A stretch of DNA of 64,000 nucleotides from Flavobacterium sp. HBTb2-11-1 (lineage in GTDB: Bacteria; Bacteroidota; Bacteroidia; Flavobacteriales; Flavobacteriaceae). Positions 43,625 to 53,800 of the stretch are shown in pieces (within the stretch, counting starts at the first letter, position 1; every line of letters begins with the position of its first letter). Location of the stretch: contig NZ_WUMO01000004.1 of assembly GCF_009826975.1 (NCBI RefSeq), positions 434,001 through 498,000 of the forward strand, written 5' to 3'. The notes beneath the pieces were generated by a model. That model had not been told where the DNA came from and ran no database searches. It worked only from the letters and a program-made list of their open reading frames with translations. A program made the position numbers and the translations under genes.

Positions 43625-44580
43625 TACAATTGGCTTAATAATTCTGATTTTTTAGTTTTAAATTCATCTTCATCAATTAAACCAGCATCAAACAATGATT
43701 TTAATTTTTGAAGTTTGGAGGTTAAATCGTCTGTAGTTTCCTGTTTTGGAGTTTCTCTATTCTGCTGTAGCTGATTTAAAAGAATTCCCATGCTCAAAGC
43801 ATTTTGAGTTGCATCGTGCAAAGCAGTTCCTTTATCGCCAATAGCTGCAGCGGTATTGAATTTGGTAAATTTATCCATATCGGTTACCATATTCATATTG
43901 GTGATTTTATCGTAATGTGCTGTTACTTCTTCTGGTAAGGTTACGCTTGTAATGACAAACTGAGTGAGTTCGATTCCTAACTGCTCAAAATAAGGTTTAA
44001 GATAAGGTTCTATTTTTTTGCCTAATTGTGTAATGTTTCCCGCCACATCTGTAACCGTTATATTTTCATTGGCTAAAACTTCTCCGAATTTTGGAGCAAC
44101 AAAATCTCTCAGTTGGTTTTGAAGTTCAAAAATGGTAAGTTGCTCATAAGTTCCTGCATATTGGCGAAAGAATTTAGCAGCATCAGAAATTTTAAGATCG
44201 AAACTCCCGAAAGCACGAACCCTAATTTGACCAAATTGAGGATCATTTAATAGGATAGGAGCAGGAGTTCCCCATTTATTATTAATGAATTGATGTGTAT
44301 TGAAAAAATAGATATCGGCTTTAAAAGGACTTTCGAATCCGTATTTCCAGCCTTTTAATTTACTTAGAATTGGAATGTTTTCTGTAGATAAAGTATGAAG
44401 TCCCGGAGAAAAAACGTCAGCAAGTTGTCCTTCATTTAAAAGCATTGCATGCTGGCTTTCGCGAACGGTTAGCTTTGCGCCATTTTTGATTTCTTTATCT
44501 TCATCGGGAAACTTCCACATTAATAAGTTAGGATCGCTTGTCGTGGCTTCGATAATTTCTATAAAAGGTAATTTCATCAC
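43624..44580 (-). CDS. SPFH-domain protein with C-terminal SHOCT (YdjI-like)
   Basis: 318 residues. There is no membrane helix at the N-terminus. MKLPFIEIIEATTSDPNLLMWKFPDEDKEIKNGAKLTVRESQ is the YdjI-type start; the SPFH core runs about 30-220 (GLHTLSTENIPILSKLKGWKYG, FGQIRVRAFGSFDLKISDA, LGIELTQFVITSVTLPEEV). A SHOCT helix pair ends the protein (KLQKLKSLFDAGLIDEDEFKTKKSELL). The family is also named virion-core-like. In Bacillus, YdjI works next to a PspA relative and zinc-ribbon proteins. First gene of a four-gene operon. Confidence 0.87.
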   Translation of the reverse strand: MMKLPFIEIIEATTSDPNLLMWKFPDEDKEIKNGAKLTVRESQHAMLLNEGQLADVFSPGLHTLSTENIPILSKLKGWKYGFESPFKADIYFFNTHQFINNKWGTPAPILLNDPQFGQIRVRAFGSFDLKISDAAKFFRQYAGTYEQLTIFELQNQLRDFVAPKFGEVLANENITVTDVAGNITQLGKKIEPYLKPYFEQLGIELTQFVITSVTLPEEVTAHYDKITNMNMVTDMDKFTKFNTAAAIGDKGTALHDATQNALSMGILLNQLQQNRETPKQETTDDLTSKLQKLKSLFDAGLIDEDEFKTKKSELLSQL

Positions 44581-44724
44581 TTGTCTTATTTAAAAAGAAT
44601 AAAAATAATGATTTAGATAGTGTGACAAAATTTTCTTACGTAAAGTTTTAAACAAATTTTTGTTTGGTTTATTTTTCCTAACGTTGAAATAATGAAAATA
44701 GGAGAGATGTAATTACTAGGAATA

Positions 44725-44760
44725 AAAAAATCCGATTTACTTTTAGTAAATCGGATTTTA
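44725..44760 (-). terminator. Terminator after lpdA (AATCCGATTT family)
   Basis: TCCGATTTACT / AGTAAATCGGA, 11 perfect base pairs with a 3-base loop and a minus-strand T run, about 38 bases after the lpdA stop. Fourth copy of the shared terminator. Confidence 0.9.
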
Positions 44761-44798
44761 TAAATTGAGAATTATATATAACCGTAAAACGGTATATT

Positions 44799-46187
44799 TT
44801 ACAAGTGAATTACTTCGCCGTAAGCATCAGCCACAGCTTCCATAACAGCCTCGCTCATAGTTGGGTGAGGGTGGATAGATTTAAGGATTTCGTGACCTGT
44901 AGTTTCTAGTTTACGAGCTACAACTGCTTCAGCAATCATATCTGTAACACCAGCACCAATCATGTGGCATCCTAACCATTCTCCGTATTTAGCATCGAAA
45001 ATTACTTTTACGAATCCGTCAGCATTTCCAGCAGCTTTTGCTTTTCCAGAAGCTGAGAATGGGAATTTACCAATTTTTAATTCGTAACCTTTTTCTTTTG
45101 CTTGCTTTTCTGTTAAACCTACAGAAGCAATTTCTGGAGTTGCATAAGTACAACCAGGAACGTTTCCGTAATCGATAGGTTCTACATGTAAACCTTTGAT
45201 TTTCTCCACGCAGTTGATTCCTTCAGCAGAAGCTACGTGAGCTAAAGCTTGACCTGGAGTAACGTCTCCAATCGCATAATATCCTGGAATGTTAGTTTCA
45301 TTGTAAGCGTTTACTAAGATTTTATCTCTGTCAACAGCGATTCCAACTTCTTCTAATCCGATGTTTTCAATGTTTGTTTTAATTCCAACAGCAGAAAGTA
45401 CGATGTCAGCTTCTAAAACTTCTTCTCCTTTTGCAGTTTTAACGAAAGCTTTAACTCCAGCTCCTGTTGTATCGATACGCTCAACAGAAGAGTTAGTCAT
45501 TACTTTAATTCCTGATTTCTTCAAAGAACGCTCAAATTGTTTTGAGATATCTTCGTCTTCTACAGGAACTACGTTTGGCATAAATTCTACGATAGTTACA
45601 TCAGTTCCCATTGAGTTGTAGAAGTGAGCGAACTCAACTCCGATTGCTCCAGAACCAACAATAATCATAGATTTTGGTTGAGTTGGCAATGTCATTGCCT
45701 GACGGTATCCAATTACTTTTATACCATCTTGAGGTAAGTTTGGCAACTCGCGAGAACGAGCACCAGTTGCGATGATAATGTGATCAGCGCTGTATTCTGT
45801 AACTTTATTGTCTTTATCAGTAACGTCAAGTTTTTTTCCTGGTTTTAGTTTTCCAAAACCTTCGATAACGTCAATTTTGTTTTTTTTCATTAAGAATTGA
45901 ACTCCTTTGCTCATTCCTTCCGCAACACCACGGCTGCGTTGAATAACTGCAGGGAAATCTTTATCAAATTCAGAAACTTTCAATCCGTAGTCAGAAGCGT
46001 GCTTAAGGTAATCAAAAACTTGAGCAGATTTTAAAAGCGCTTTTGTTGGGATACATCCCCAGTTAAGGCAAACTCCTCCAAGATTTTCTTTTTCTACTAC
46101 AGCTGTTTTAAAGCCTAATTGTGAAGCTCTAATCGCTGTTACATATCCTCCAGGACCACTTCCTAAAACAATAACGTCGTATTTCAT
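44799..46187 (-). CDS. lpdA: Dihydrolipoyl dehydrogenase
   Basis: E3 flavoprotein of pyruvate/2-oxoglutarate dehydrogenase or glycine cleavage; reoxidises dihydrolipoamide with NAD. The 462 residues are full length. FAD site VIVLGSGPGGYVTAIRASQLG, redox pair in GGVCLNWGCIPTKALL (about Cys40 and Cys45), NAD site IVGSGAIGVEFAHFY, second FAD loop GYYAIGDVTPG, and the dimer-interface HPHPTMSEAVMEAVADA with the catalytic His. No other complex subunits are adjacent, which is common in Flavobacteria. Confidence 0.97.
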   Translation of the reverse strand: MKYDVIVLGSGPGGYVTAIRASQLGFKTAVVEKENLGGVCLNWGCIPTKALLKSAQVFDYLKHASDYGLKVSEFDKDFPAVIQRSRGVAEGMSKGVQFLMKKNKIDVIEGFGKLKPGKKLDVTDKDNKVTEYSADHIIIATGARSRELPNLPQDGIKVIGYRQAMTLPTQPKSMIIVGSGAIGVEFAHFYNSMGTDVTIVEFMPNVVPVEDEDISKQFERSLKKSGIKVMTNSSVERIDTTGAGVKAFVKTAKGEEVLEADIVLSAVGIKTNIENIGLEEVGIAVDRDKILVNAYNETNIPGYYAIGDVTPGQALAHVASAEGINCVEKIKGLHVEPIDYGNVPGCTYATPEIASVGLTEKQAKEKGYELKIGKFPFSASGKAKAAGNADGFVKVIFDAKYGEWLGCHMIGAGVTDMIAEAVVARKLETTGHEILKSIHPHPTMSEAVMEAVADAYGEVIHL

Positions 46188-46639
46188 TTTTTTTGCTTTT
46201 AGTATTAACTATCGAAAATGAAGTTTATATTTCCGAAACTCATCTTTCGATTTCTTCTTTTGTTATTTGTGATTGCGAATTTAAGGATTTATTTTATATG
46301 AACACCTGAAATTTTGTTTTTAAAGGCAGAGATTTTGGTCTTTTCACAGAAACCGAATGAATTGTGAATTGTAAATTATGAATTCTGAGGTGATTTTTGC
46401 GATTTTGACGATAAATCTGAAAAATTCACATGATTATTGAGTGTCACTCTCAGCATATTCGAAGAGCATTGTATGTAGGCTTCGACTCCGCTCAGCCTAA
46501 CAGTTGTTGAATCTACTGTAAAAAAATAAGCCACAGATTATAAGGATTAAAATGATTTTTTAAAATCTGTGTAATCGATATAATCTGTGGCTTATATTTA
46601 CGAGTTGTGAATTCATAATTCATAACTCCTAATTCATAA
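46188..46639. repeat. 452-base gap with two repeat elements
   Basis: No gene. At 46441-46497 GTGTCACTCTCAGC..TTCGAAG faces CTTCGACTCCGCTCAG (46480-46495), a decayed relative of the repeat at 29352. At 46527-46542 and 46579-46594, TAAGCCACAGATTATA forms a perfect 16-bp inverted pair. The last 40 bases hold several CATAATTCATAACTC words. The lpdA promoter must lie near 46190-46300 but was not resolved. Confidence 0.75.
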
Positions 46640-47224
46640 CTATATTTTCACATGTCCCCAGTTTTCTCCGCTGGCAATTCTTCTAATTTGCATTTCGCTT
46701 ACGCCAAATTGTTTCGCAATCATTTTAAGACGTGTTTTCTGTTCAGGTCTTGCAAGGATTTTTTTGATTAACATCACTTTTGTTGTGGTTAATTTTCGTC
46801 CGTCAGCTTTGAGATTGTGTTCAATTAAGTTCTTTTTTGCCTGAATAACGCGCGGACTTTTACGGCTATGCGCCATCATTTCTTGTTTGGTTGCCCAACG
46901 AAGATTGCTTACATCATCATTAGCTCTGTTGTAGTCTAAGTGTAGAACATACGTTTGATCTTCAGAATCTTTTGGGATAAAATATTGAGCGACTAATTTG
47001 TACAAGAAAAGATATTTGTTTACGATTTTGTCGTCTTTTTTAACCTTAAAACGGAAAGTTGGGTATCCGTCACTTAAGCCACCTTTTAGAATGCGTCCGT
47101 TCTCAATCTTGTCAGTAAAACTTATTAATCTTCCTCTGTTAGAAATGGCGTATCTTAATTGTAATGAGGCATTTATTTCTATTTCTTTGAATTTTTCATC
47201 GGGATAAAATCTATTTTGTGGCAT
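46640..47224 (-). CDS. NUMOD4/HNH-like protein with C-terminal HTH
   Basis: 194 residues. The N-terminus (YAISNRGRLISFTDKIENGRILKGG) is NUMOD4-like. VLHLDYNRANDDVSNLRWATKQE is an HNH_3-type core in which the first pair is HL rather than the usual HH/HI, so nuclease activity is uncertain. The last 45 residues (TTTKVMLIKKILARPEQKTRLKMIAKQFGVSEMQIRRIASGENWGHV) form a helix-turn-helix. This set of parts comes from homing endonucleases, but there is no intron or intein here and the gene stands alone, so a DNA-binding regulator is plausible. Confidence 0.75.
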   Translation of the reverse strand: MPQNRFYPDEKFKEIEINASLQLRYAISNRGRLISFTDKIENGRILKGGLSDGYPTFRFKVKKDDKIVNKYLFLYKLVAQYFIPKDSEDQTYVLHLDYNRANDDVSNLRWATKQEMMAHSRKSPRVIQAKKNLIEHNLKADGRKLTTTKVMLIKKILARPEQKTRLKMIAKQFGVSEMQIRRIASGENWGHVKI

Positions 47225-47449
47225 TGTCTTTTACATTTGATTTCTATATTCTCAAAGATAAATAATAAACCAAAAATTTCAGCTATCTTGCTGATTGTGA
47301 AAGGGCAATTTTATGATTTCTATAACGGTAATTTAACGTTTTGACGTCTTTTTGATAGTTTTTAGTCGGATTTTAAATCACAAATTATCAAAAATGCAGT
47401 TTTTTAATTTTGATAACTATCGTAAATTCATAGCGAAATAATTATTAAA

Positions 47450-48214
47450 TTATTGATCCAGCCAGTTTTTGAAGTTATTAATTTCCTTTTTACTGATGAA
47501 AATTGCATCAGATTCGGCTGCTGAAACGTTGAGAATCAATTCTACTTTTTGATGCGAGTGTTTTATAACTTCTTTAATGCTGTTTCTACTAACGATATAT
47601 TTTCGGTTTATTTTAAAGAAATTGAAGGGATCTAAACTGTTTATAATTTCGGTTAAGGTACTATTGTACAAATAGCTGTTTCCTGATTTTACATGAATAA
47701 AAAGATGCTTTCCTGTCGCAGTAAAATAAGTGATTTCACTTTCGTTAATAGAAATCAACTTATAACCGTGATTTACTAGAAAATGGCGCTGGATTTTATT
47801 GGTTTCAGGATTTTCTATTGCCACTAAAGATTGAAGCGTAGAATCACTATTAAAGCTATCTTTTATTTTTTTGAATTTTTGAAGTGCTTCCAATAATTCT
47901 TCTTCTTCAAATGGTTTTAAAAGATAATCGATTGTAAAGTGCTTGAAGACCGAAATCGCATAAGAATCGTAGGCCGTGATAAAAATGACTGGACAGGCGA
48001 TAATGGTTCTTTCAAAAATATCAAGACTTTTTCCGTCGCCCAAATGAATATCCATAAAGGCAAGGTCTACTTTGTTTTCGCTAAAGAAAGTAACAGCTTC
48101 TTTTACCGATTTTAAAACGCAGATTTCTGCAATCCGTAAAATATCTTGCTGTTCTAAAATAGATTTTAGATAGCTAGAAGCTAGGTATTCGTCTTCGACA
48201 ATGGCAATTCTCAT
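47450..48214 (-). CDS. LytTR-family response regulator
   Basis: 254 residues from MRIAIVEDEYLASSYL. Receiver domain about 1-120 with phospho-acceptor Asp55 in FMDIHLGDG and Lys in LLKPFEEEEL. LytTR DNA-binding domain about 150-254 (LVNHGYKLISINESEITYFTATGKHLFIHV and FFKINRKYIVSRNSIKEV). Its likely partner is the LytS-type kinase at 56904, separated by the SusCD and protease genes that may be its targets. An in-frame Met seven codons upstream is less likely. Confidence 0.9.
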   Translation of the reverse strand: MRIAIVEDEYLASSYLKSILEQQDILRIAEICVLKSVKEAVTFFSENKVDLAFMDIHLGDGKSLDIFERTIIACPVIFITAYDSYAISVFKHFTIDYLLKPFEEEELLEALQKFKKIKDSFNSDSTLQSLVAIENPETNKIQRHFLVNHGYKLISINESEITYFTATGKHLFIHVKSGNSYLYNSTLTEIINSLDPFNFFKINRKYIVSRNSIKEVIKHSHQKVELILNVSAAESDAIFISKKEINNFKNWLDQ

Positions 48215-48479
48215 TAATTTATTAAATTTTCGCAAAACTAGAAAAACTCATTTTAATTTAAAACTCATTGCTTTTTGTAGATAACTGATTTTTCTGTAAG
48301 AATTAATTTTTTGATTTTCAATTTATTGTTTATAAATGTAAAAATAAACTTATTTAAAATTGATATTGGACTTTGTTTTTGTGATATTTTAACTATTTTT
48401 GAATTCTATTTGTTGGATTTTTAACATTCGAAAACGGCAAAATTGTAATCCTTTGTAACTTTTAATTTTATATACCACT

Positions 48480-49151
48480 ATGAAAAAATTTATGCCTTTT
48501 TTAGTTTTAATGCTATTTTTATCAATTATTTCTTGTGATTCTTCAAACGATGATTTAGTTGATGCAAAAAATGTAGAAAAGCTAAACAAACAAAAACAGA
48601 TTTTAAATAAATTGGAAGACCTAGGTATTGATCCAAAAGATGTGACATTTACTGATAATATTGTTGGTGAGAAGATTATTGTAAAATCGATCGAAGATTT
48701 GGAAAAGATTTTTCCTAAAAGTATTAATCAGGAAAATATTGAACTGGAAGAATTTACAAATAAATCATCGTCAAAAGTTGCTAATGATAATGTAGCTCAA
48801 TATACACATTTTGCATCTACCATAACAGTACCTGGACAATCGATGTCAATTTATTACGAGTTTTTTTTCTATCGCTGGGCTTTAGATTATGACTCAAGGA
48901 ATGCAATTAATGGGGTTAGTGCATTTACAATAGGAGGAAATGGGGTAGATTACTATATAGATAATTATGACTTTTACAGAAATTTATTAAATTATGTAAT
49001 GACTATAAACGGTAATTTACGTTATCCTATATCTATAGATGGACAAAATGCAAGTATTACGCGTCCTGCTAAAATAGTTTGTAATTTTAATCCAAATTCA
49101 AATTTTAGTTATATACCTCATCAACATTTGTTGATTTTAGGCTCTAAATAA
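48480..49151 (+). CDS. Lipoprotein of unknown function
   Basis: 223 residues. MKKFMPFLVLMLFLSIISC ends in a lipobox with Cys19; CDSSNDD after it is acidic, as in surface-exported Bacteroidota lipoproteins, but is not a perfect export signal. A coiled helical part (about 30-110) is followed by Tyr/Phe-rich beta sequence (FEFFFYRWALDY-type, IDNYDFYRNLLNYVMTINGN). No family recognised. It is the only forward gene in a reverse-strand region and is more AT-rich than its neighbours, which may mean a recent arrival. Confidence 0.6.
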   Translation: MKKFMPFLVLMLFLSIISCDSSNDDLVDAKNVEKLNKQKQILNKLEDLGIDPKDVTFTDNIVGEKIIVKSIEDLEKIFPKSINQENIELEEFTNKSSSKVANDNVAQYTHFASTITVPGQSMSIYYEFFFYRWALDYDSRNAINGVSAFTIGGNGVDYYIDNYDFYRNLLNYVMTINGNLRYPISIDGQNASITRPAKIVCNFNPNSNFSYIPHQHLLILGSK

Positions 49152-49221
49152 ATACGATTAATATTAATATTAGTTTCTCAAAAGAAATTTAATAAAATAA
49201 GGATTACTTTTAAATTAAATT

Positions 49222-49254
49222 AACCAGTCAGGTTTTCTTGGCTGGTTTTTTTTT
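49222..49254 (+). terminator. Terminator of the lipoprotein gene
   Basis: AACCAGTCAGG / CTTGGCTGGTT hairpin with one mismatch and a run of nine T, 70 bases after the stop. Confidence 0.8.
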
Positions 49255-49477
49255 ATGTGTTTCAAGTTTTTTGATTTTTTGTGTAGTGTTTCTTTAGACT
49301 AAACAAATAACAAGTTTGGTTGCTATTGTTTTTTTGTGAGTTATCTAATCTTTAGTTATATTACTGTTAGTTTAAAGTCATGTTGTAATCACACTTGGAA
49401 CGCTGATATAGAATGTCTTTTACCGTTTTCTAATAATTTAATTTAATGTTACCTTTAGGACGAGATTTATAAACTAA

Positions 49478-49512
49478 AAAGGCCCAGCTTAAAAAAAACT
49501 GGACCTTTAAAA
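49478..49512 (-). terminator. Terminator of the SusD-like gene
   Basis: AAAGGCCCAGCT / ACTGGACCTTT, a stem with mismatches, 25 bases past the stop at 49534; a short T run on the minus strand follows. Confidence 0.65.
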
Positions 49513-49533
49513 AAAAAAACAATTTAGGTAAAA

Positions 49534-50853
49534 TTATAGATTGGGATTGTTCAATCTCGCATTTGCAGGGTAAATGATTGTATAACGAGGATCGTTTTGT
49601 ATCAAAGTATAATCGTCACCACCAATAGTGTGTACGATTTGTTTTTGAGATGTTCTTCTTAAATCGAACCAACGGTGTCCTTCAACAGCAAATTCGCGGT
49701 GTCTTTCTTCTAAAATGAAGTTTGTAAGATCTGCTGCATTCATAGCGTTAATTGCAATTTCAAGATCTACATACCCTGTTGGAGTATATCTGTTTTTAAC
49801 GAAAGCTAAAACAGTAGATTTTGCATCAGCAATATTATTTAACTGAACTTGTGTTTCTGCTTTTGTTAAATACAATTCAGAAGTTCTAAATGAAGATTTT
49901 TGAGCATCTTCTCCACCTTTTTTAAATCTGAAACGAGTTCCGCTTGCTGAAAAATAAGTTGAAAAACGTAAATCTGTTTGTTGGTTATAAGCAGAAGTTA
50001 AGTCTGTAGAAGCATAAGAAAGACCTTTTAATAAGTTAATTAATCCGTCTTCAAGAGCCAAAATAGATTCTGCGCCATCATATTTAGTTGCTAAAACTGG
50101 AGTAGCATTTAAATCAATCAAATTGTTTTTTATTGTTAAAGCTTTGTTTGCAGCTTCTAAAGATTTCTGCCATTGTTTTTGATATAAGTAAACACGACTT
50201 TCCAAACTGTACAATGCAACTTTAGAAAAACGATAGTTTATCCCTTTTGTCTGAGTATTTACATTAAGTAATTTCTCTGCTTCATTTGTATCTGAGATGA
50301 TTTGATTATAAATCGTTTCTACAGATTGAGGAATAAATGCTTGTTCTAAATCAATTTCCAAAGCCAACGGGACTGCTTTGTCTGTACCAGCTGTTGCAGC
50401 GTTGTAAGGTTTTCCAAAAAGATTAACCAAATCAAAATAAGCCATTGCTCTTAAAGCATAAGCTTCTCCAATTAATTGATTTCTTTCTTCAGAAACAGCT
50501 ACTTTTTTCGATGCTTCATTGATTACTACATTTGTATAGAAAATTACAGAATATAGATCCTGATAGTGAAAAGATGTTGTAATTTTATCTGGATTGGCAT
50601 CTTTCCAGATGTAAATATCTTTGTAATTTATTAAGTTGTCATTGAATTCATCTAAGATCAATTCATCAGTGCGAACTGCTGTTAAAGATTTGTGTTCTGG
50701 ATAAGTAGCATATCCAGTTGTTAAAACTGCACGAAATTGATCTAGTGTTTCTGGAATAACTTTACCGACAGGCGTAATATCCAGATAATCGTCGCAGCTA
50801 CTTACTGCAATTGCCGCAGCAAAAAGGAATATGTATTTTGAGATTTTTTTCAT
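49534..50853 (-). CDS. SusD/RagB family outer-membrane lipoprotein
   Basis: 439 residues. MKKISKYIFLFAAAIAVSSC is a lipoprotein signal and CDDYLDITPVGKVIPETLDQFRAVL the SusD-like start. The helical TPR core includes LIGEAYALRAMAYFDLVNLFGKPYN, and HREFAVEGHRWFDLRR is the C-terminal SusD signature. It forms the substrate-binding lid of the SusC channel directly upstream (12 bases). The absence of sugar hydrolases and the presence of a large protease suggest peptide rather than glycan import; that is inference. Confidence 0.93.
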   Translation of the reverse strand: MKKISKYIFLFAAAIAVSSCDDYLDITPVGKVIPETLDQFRAVLTTGYATYPEHKSLTAVRTDELILDEFNDNLINYKDIYIWKDANPDKITTSFHYQDLYSVIFYTNVVINEASKKVAVSEERNQLIGEAYALRAMAYFDLVNLFGKPYNAATAGTDKAVPLALEIDLEQAFIPQSVETIYNQIISDTNEAEKLLNVNTQTKGINYRFSKVALYSLESRVYLYQKQWQKSLEAANKALTIKNNLIDLNATPVLATKYDGAESILALEDGLINLLKGLSYASTDLTSAYNQQTDLRFSTYFSASGTRFRFKKGGEDAQKSSFRTSELYLTKAETQVQLNNIADAKSTVLAFVKNRYTPTGYVDLEIAINAMNAADLTNFILEERHREFAVEGHRWFDLRRTSQKQIVHTIGGDDYTLIQNDPRYTIIYPANARLNNPNL

Positions 50854-50864
50854 CTTTAATTGTA

Positions 50865-53800
50865 TTAGAAAGTTACATTACATCCAACAGTGAATGATTT
50901 AGGAACTGGCTGTGCATAAATGTTTCCGTAAGTTTCAGGATCAAAATATCCTTTATAATCAGAACTGATTACAAATAAATTTCTTGCCTCAACATTAAGT
51001 CTAATGCTTTGAATGTTGATGTGATCTGTAAATGCTTTAGGGAATGTATAACCTAAACGCATACTGCTCAATCTCATATAACTCATTTCGCTAACCCAAG
51101 TATCTAAATAATTGTTAGTTTCAATCTGATTTTGACCAGAATACCATAAATAGTTCATGTAAGAATCCCCAGTCCACGTATCTTTACCATTAATTCCAGG
51201 TAAATTTGAAGAAGTATTGGTTGGTGACCAAGCATTTTGAATATCTCTACTATAGTTTTGCCCTCTGTCAACAATCGTTCCGTTGTAAGGAGGAGTTTTA
51301 GTTACTGTTTGTTTGATATTAAACGAAGCTGCTACAGTAAAATCAAAATTACTTACTTTAAATGTGTTTGTAATACCGCCAGTAAATTTCGGATCTCTGT
51401 CTCCTAAATAAGTAAACAAATCTCTAAATTCTGCTGCAGATAAGTTTGACTGTACAATTTCCCCAGGGAAGAAATCTGCATATGGATCATATAAACCAAA
51501 GAATGTTTGAGAGTTTACAGTTTCTCCTTTTTTGTTTACAAATAAAGGATACCCGTTTGCATCCATTCCGTTTGTTTTAAATCCAAAAACAGCATTTACA
51601 GGAAGACCTTCTCTGTTAGGGAAGAACTCAGAATCACGAACTTCTATACGATCAACATTACTTTTGTTATGAGAAAAGTTAATGCTTGTATTCCATTTGA
51701 AATTTGGACGGTCAATATTTCTTGTAGACAAAGTAATTTCGTAACCTTTGTTGGTTACTTGTGCCCAGTTCATATTGCTATATTCATAACCATTTTCAAG
51801 TGGCACTGCTCGTAAACCAATTAAGTCAGTACTTTTTCTTCCGTATAAGTCTGTAATGATACTGATTCGGTTGTTGAATAAACCAAGGTCCATACCCACG
51901 TTAGTATTTGTAGTTTTTTCCCAACGTAATTTATCGTTTGGAGGACTTGTAACTACAATTGTAGGTTCTGTCTGTCCTGGTAAAATAGTAGTCGTTTTGT
52001 TTTCACCTACTACATAAGGTGACGTATTTTTGTCAATGTTACCTTGTAGACCGTAAGAAGCACGAAGTCTTAAGTTTGAAAGAGTTAAATTTTCTTTTAA
52101 GAAATCTTCTTCAGAAACTGTCCAAGATGCAGACGTTGACCAAAGTGGCAAATATTTATACTTAGGATCTACACCAAATAAATCAGATCCATCGTATCTA
52201 ACACTTCCAAAAATGTTATACTTTTTATCGTAAGTATAAGCCGCTGTTGCATAGAATGAAGCAAAAGCATTTTCATTTTGGCTTTTGTTATAAGTACTCC
52301 ATTCTTTATTTTTAGCAGTATCTGTATTTGGGAAAATGATTTGCTGAGAAGTTAAGTTTTTCTCATCAAAACCAAAAGCTCTTGAGAAAATAGATGTTGT
52401 GTAATTTCTTCTGATTTCATTACCAACCATTGCTTCAATTTCGTGCTTTTCTCCAAGAGTTTTAGTATAATTCACCATTGTTTTCAAGTTGTACTGAAAA
52501 AAGTCTGTATTGGTATTTTGATTAATACCACCTTCAGGCATATAATAGATGAAATTTCCATTTGTGAAGAAACGAGATTTCTCTCTTTGTTTTCTTGTAT
52601 AGTAAGTTTCTTTACCAGCGAATTTTTCACTTAAAGTATTATCTAATTGTAAACCTAATTGGCTTGTTACTTTTAGATCTTTTGTGATTTTGTACTCAGC
52701 ATCCAATAAAGCTTTAATTGCTCTAGTTTTTAAATCGTAAGAAGTATTGTTTCTTTCTTCGATGATGTTGAATGGAACATAACGATCAGAATAACCAGCA
52801 ATGTCTGGGTCATATTTATAACTTCCGTCTTCGTTGTATGGAGTCAAATATGGATTTACGTTTCGTGAATAGTTAGCAGGGTTTGTGAAACCATCTGTAT
52901 CTGTAATGTAAGAAGAAGTTTTGTTTTCAGAACCAAAAATTCCAATACCAACTTTAAATTTGTCTGAAATTTGGTAATTGTTTTTTAAAGTTAAATTGTA
53001 ACGTTTGAAACCCGTTCCAATTGTTGCTCCTTTTTCGTCATAGTACCCTAAAGAGAAATAGTAATCAGATTTCTCACCACCACCAGATAAACTTAAACCG
53101 TGTTGCGTGTTGATTGCAGTTTGATATAATAAGTTACCCCAGTTTGTATTGATATTTCTTAATTTATTAATAGATTGCTGTGTTTCAGGGCTCAAAGCAG
53201 AAAATCCTCCCGCTCTATAAGCTGCTAACTCATTTGATCCATTTAAAATACGCGCAATATCTCCACCAGTATCTCTGTAAGTTAAATCAGGACGGCTCGC
53301 CATGTTAAGTTCGAAATCAACTTTCTCGTTTGAGTTCATCAAGTTTAATTTGTCAAAATCTGGCCTTTGAGTGATAAAAGTATTGGTGTTGAAGTTAATC
53401 ACCATTTTACCCGCTTTACCTTTTTTAGTAGTTACAACGATAACACCGTTTGCTGCACGAGCACCGTAAATAGCAGTTGCTGCTGCATCTTTTAAGATTG
53501 TAATGTCTTTAATATCATCTGGATTCAAACCAGCGATAGAGTAGTTGTTTAAAACGTCAATGTTGTCTTTGTCGTAGTTTTTAGGAACATCATTTCCTTC
53601 TAATGGTAAACCATCTAATACCCAAAGAGGATCTTGAGAACCAGATAGAGAAGCTGTACCTCTAATTCTAATTTTAGCTGGCGCGCCAGGTGCTCCAGAT
53701 GGAGTAGAAACAGCAACCCCTGCAATTTGTCCTACCAATAATTGGTCAATACTAGAAACCCCAGTCTGCTGAATAGCCGACATATCTATTTTAGAAACGG

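Larger units (their letters stand above)
49152..49533. other. 382-base gap between convergent genes, two terminators
   Basis: No gene. It holds the forward terminator of the lipoprotein gene and the reverse terminator of the susD-like gene, listed separately. Between them only AT-rich sequence was seen. Confidence 0.75.
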
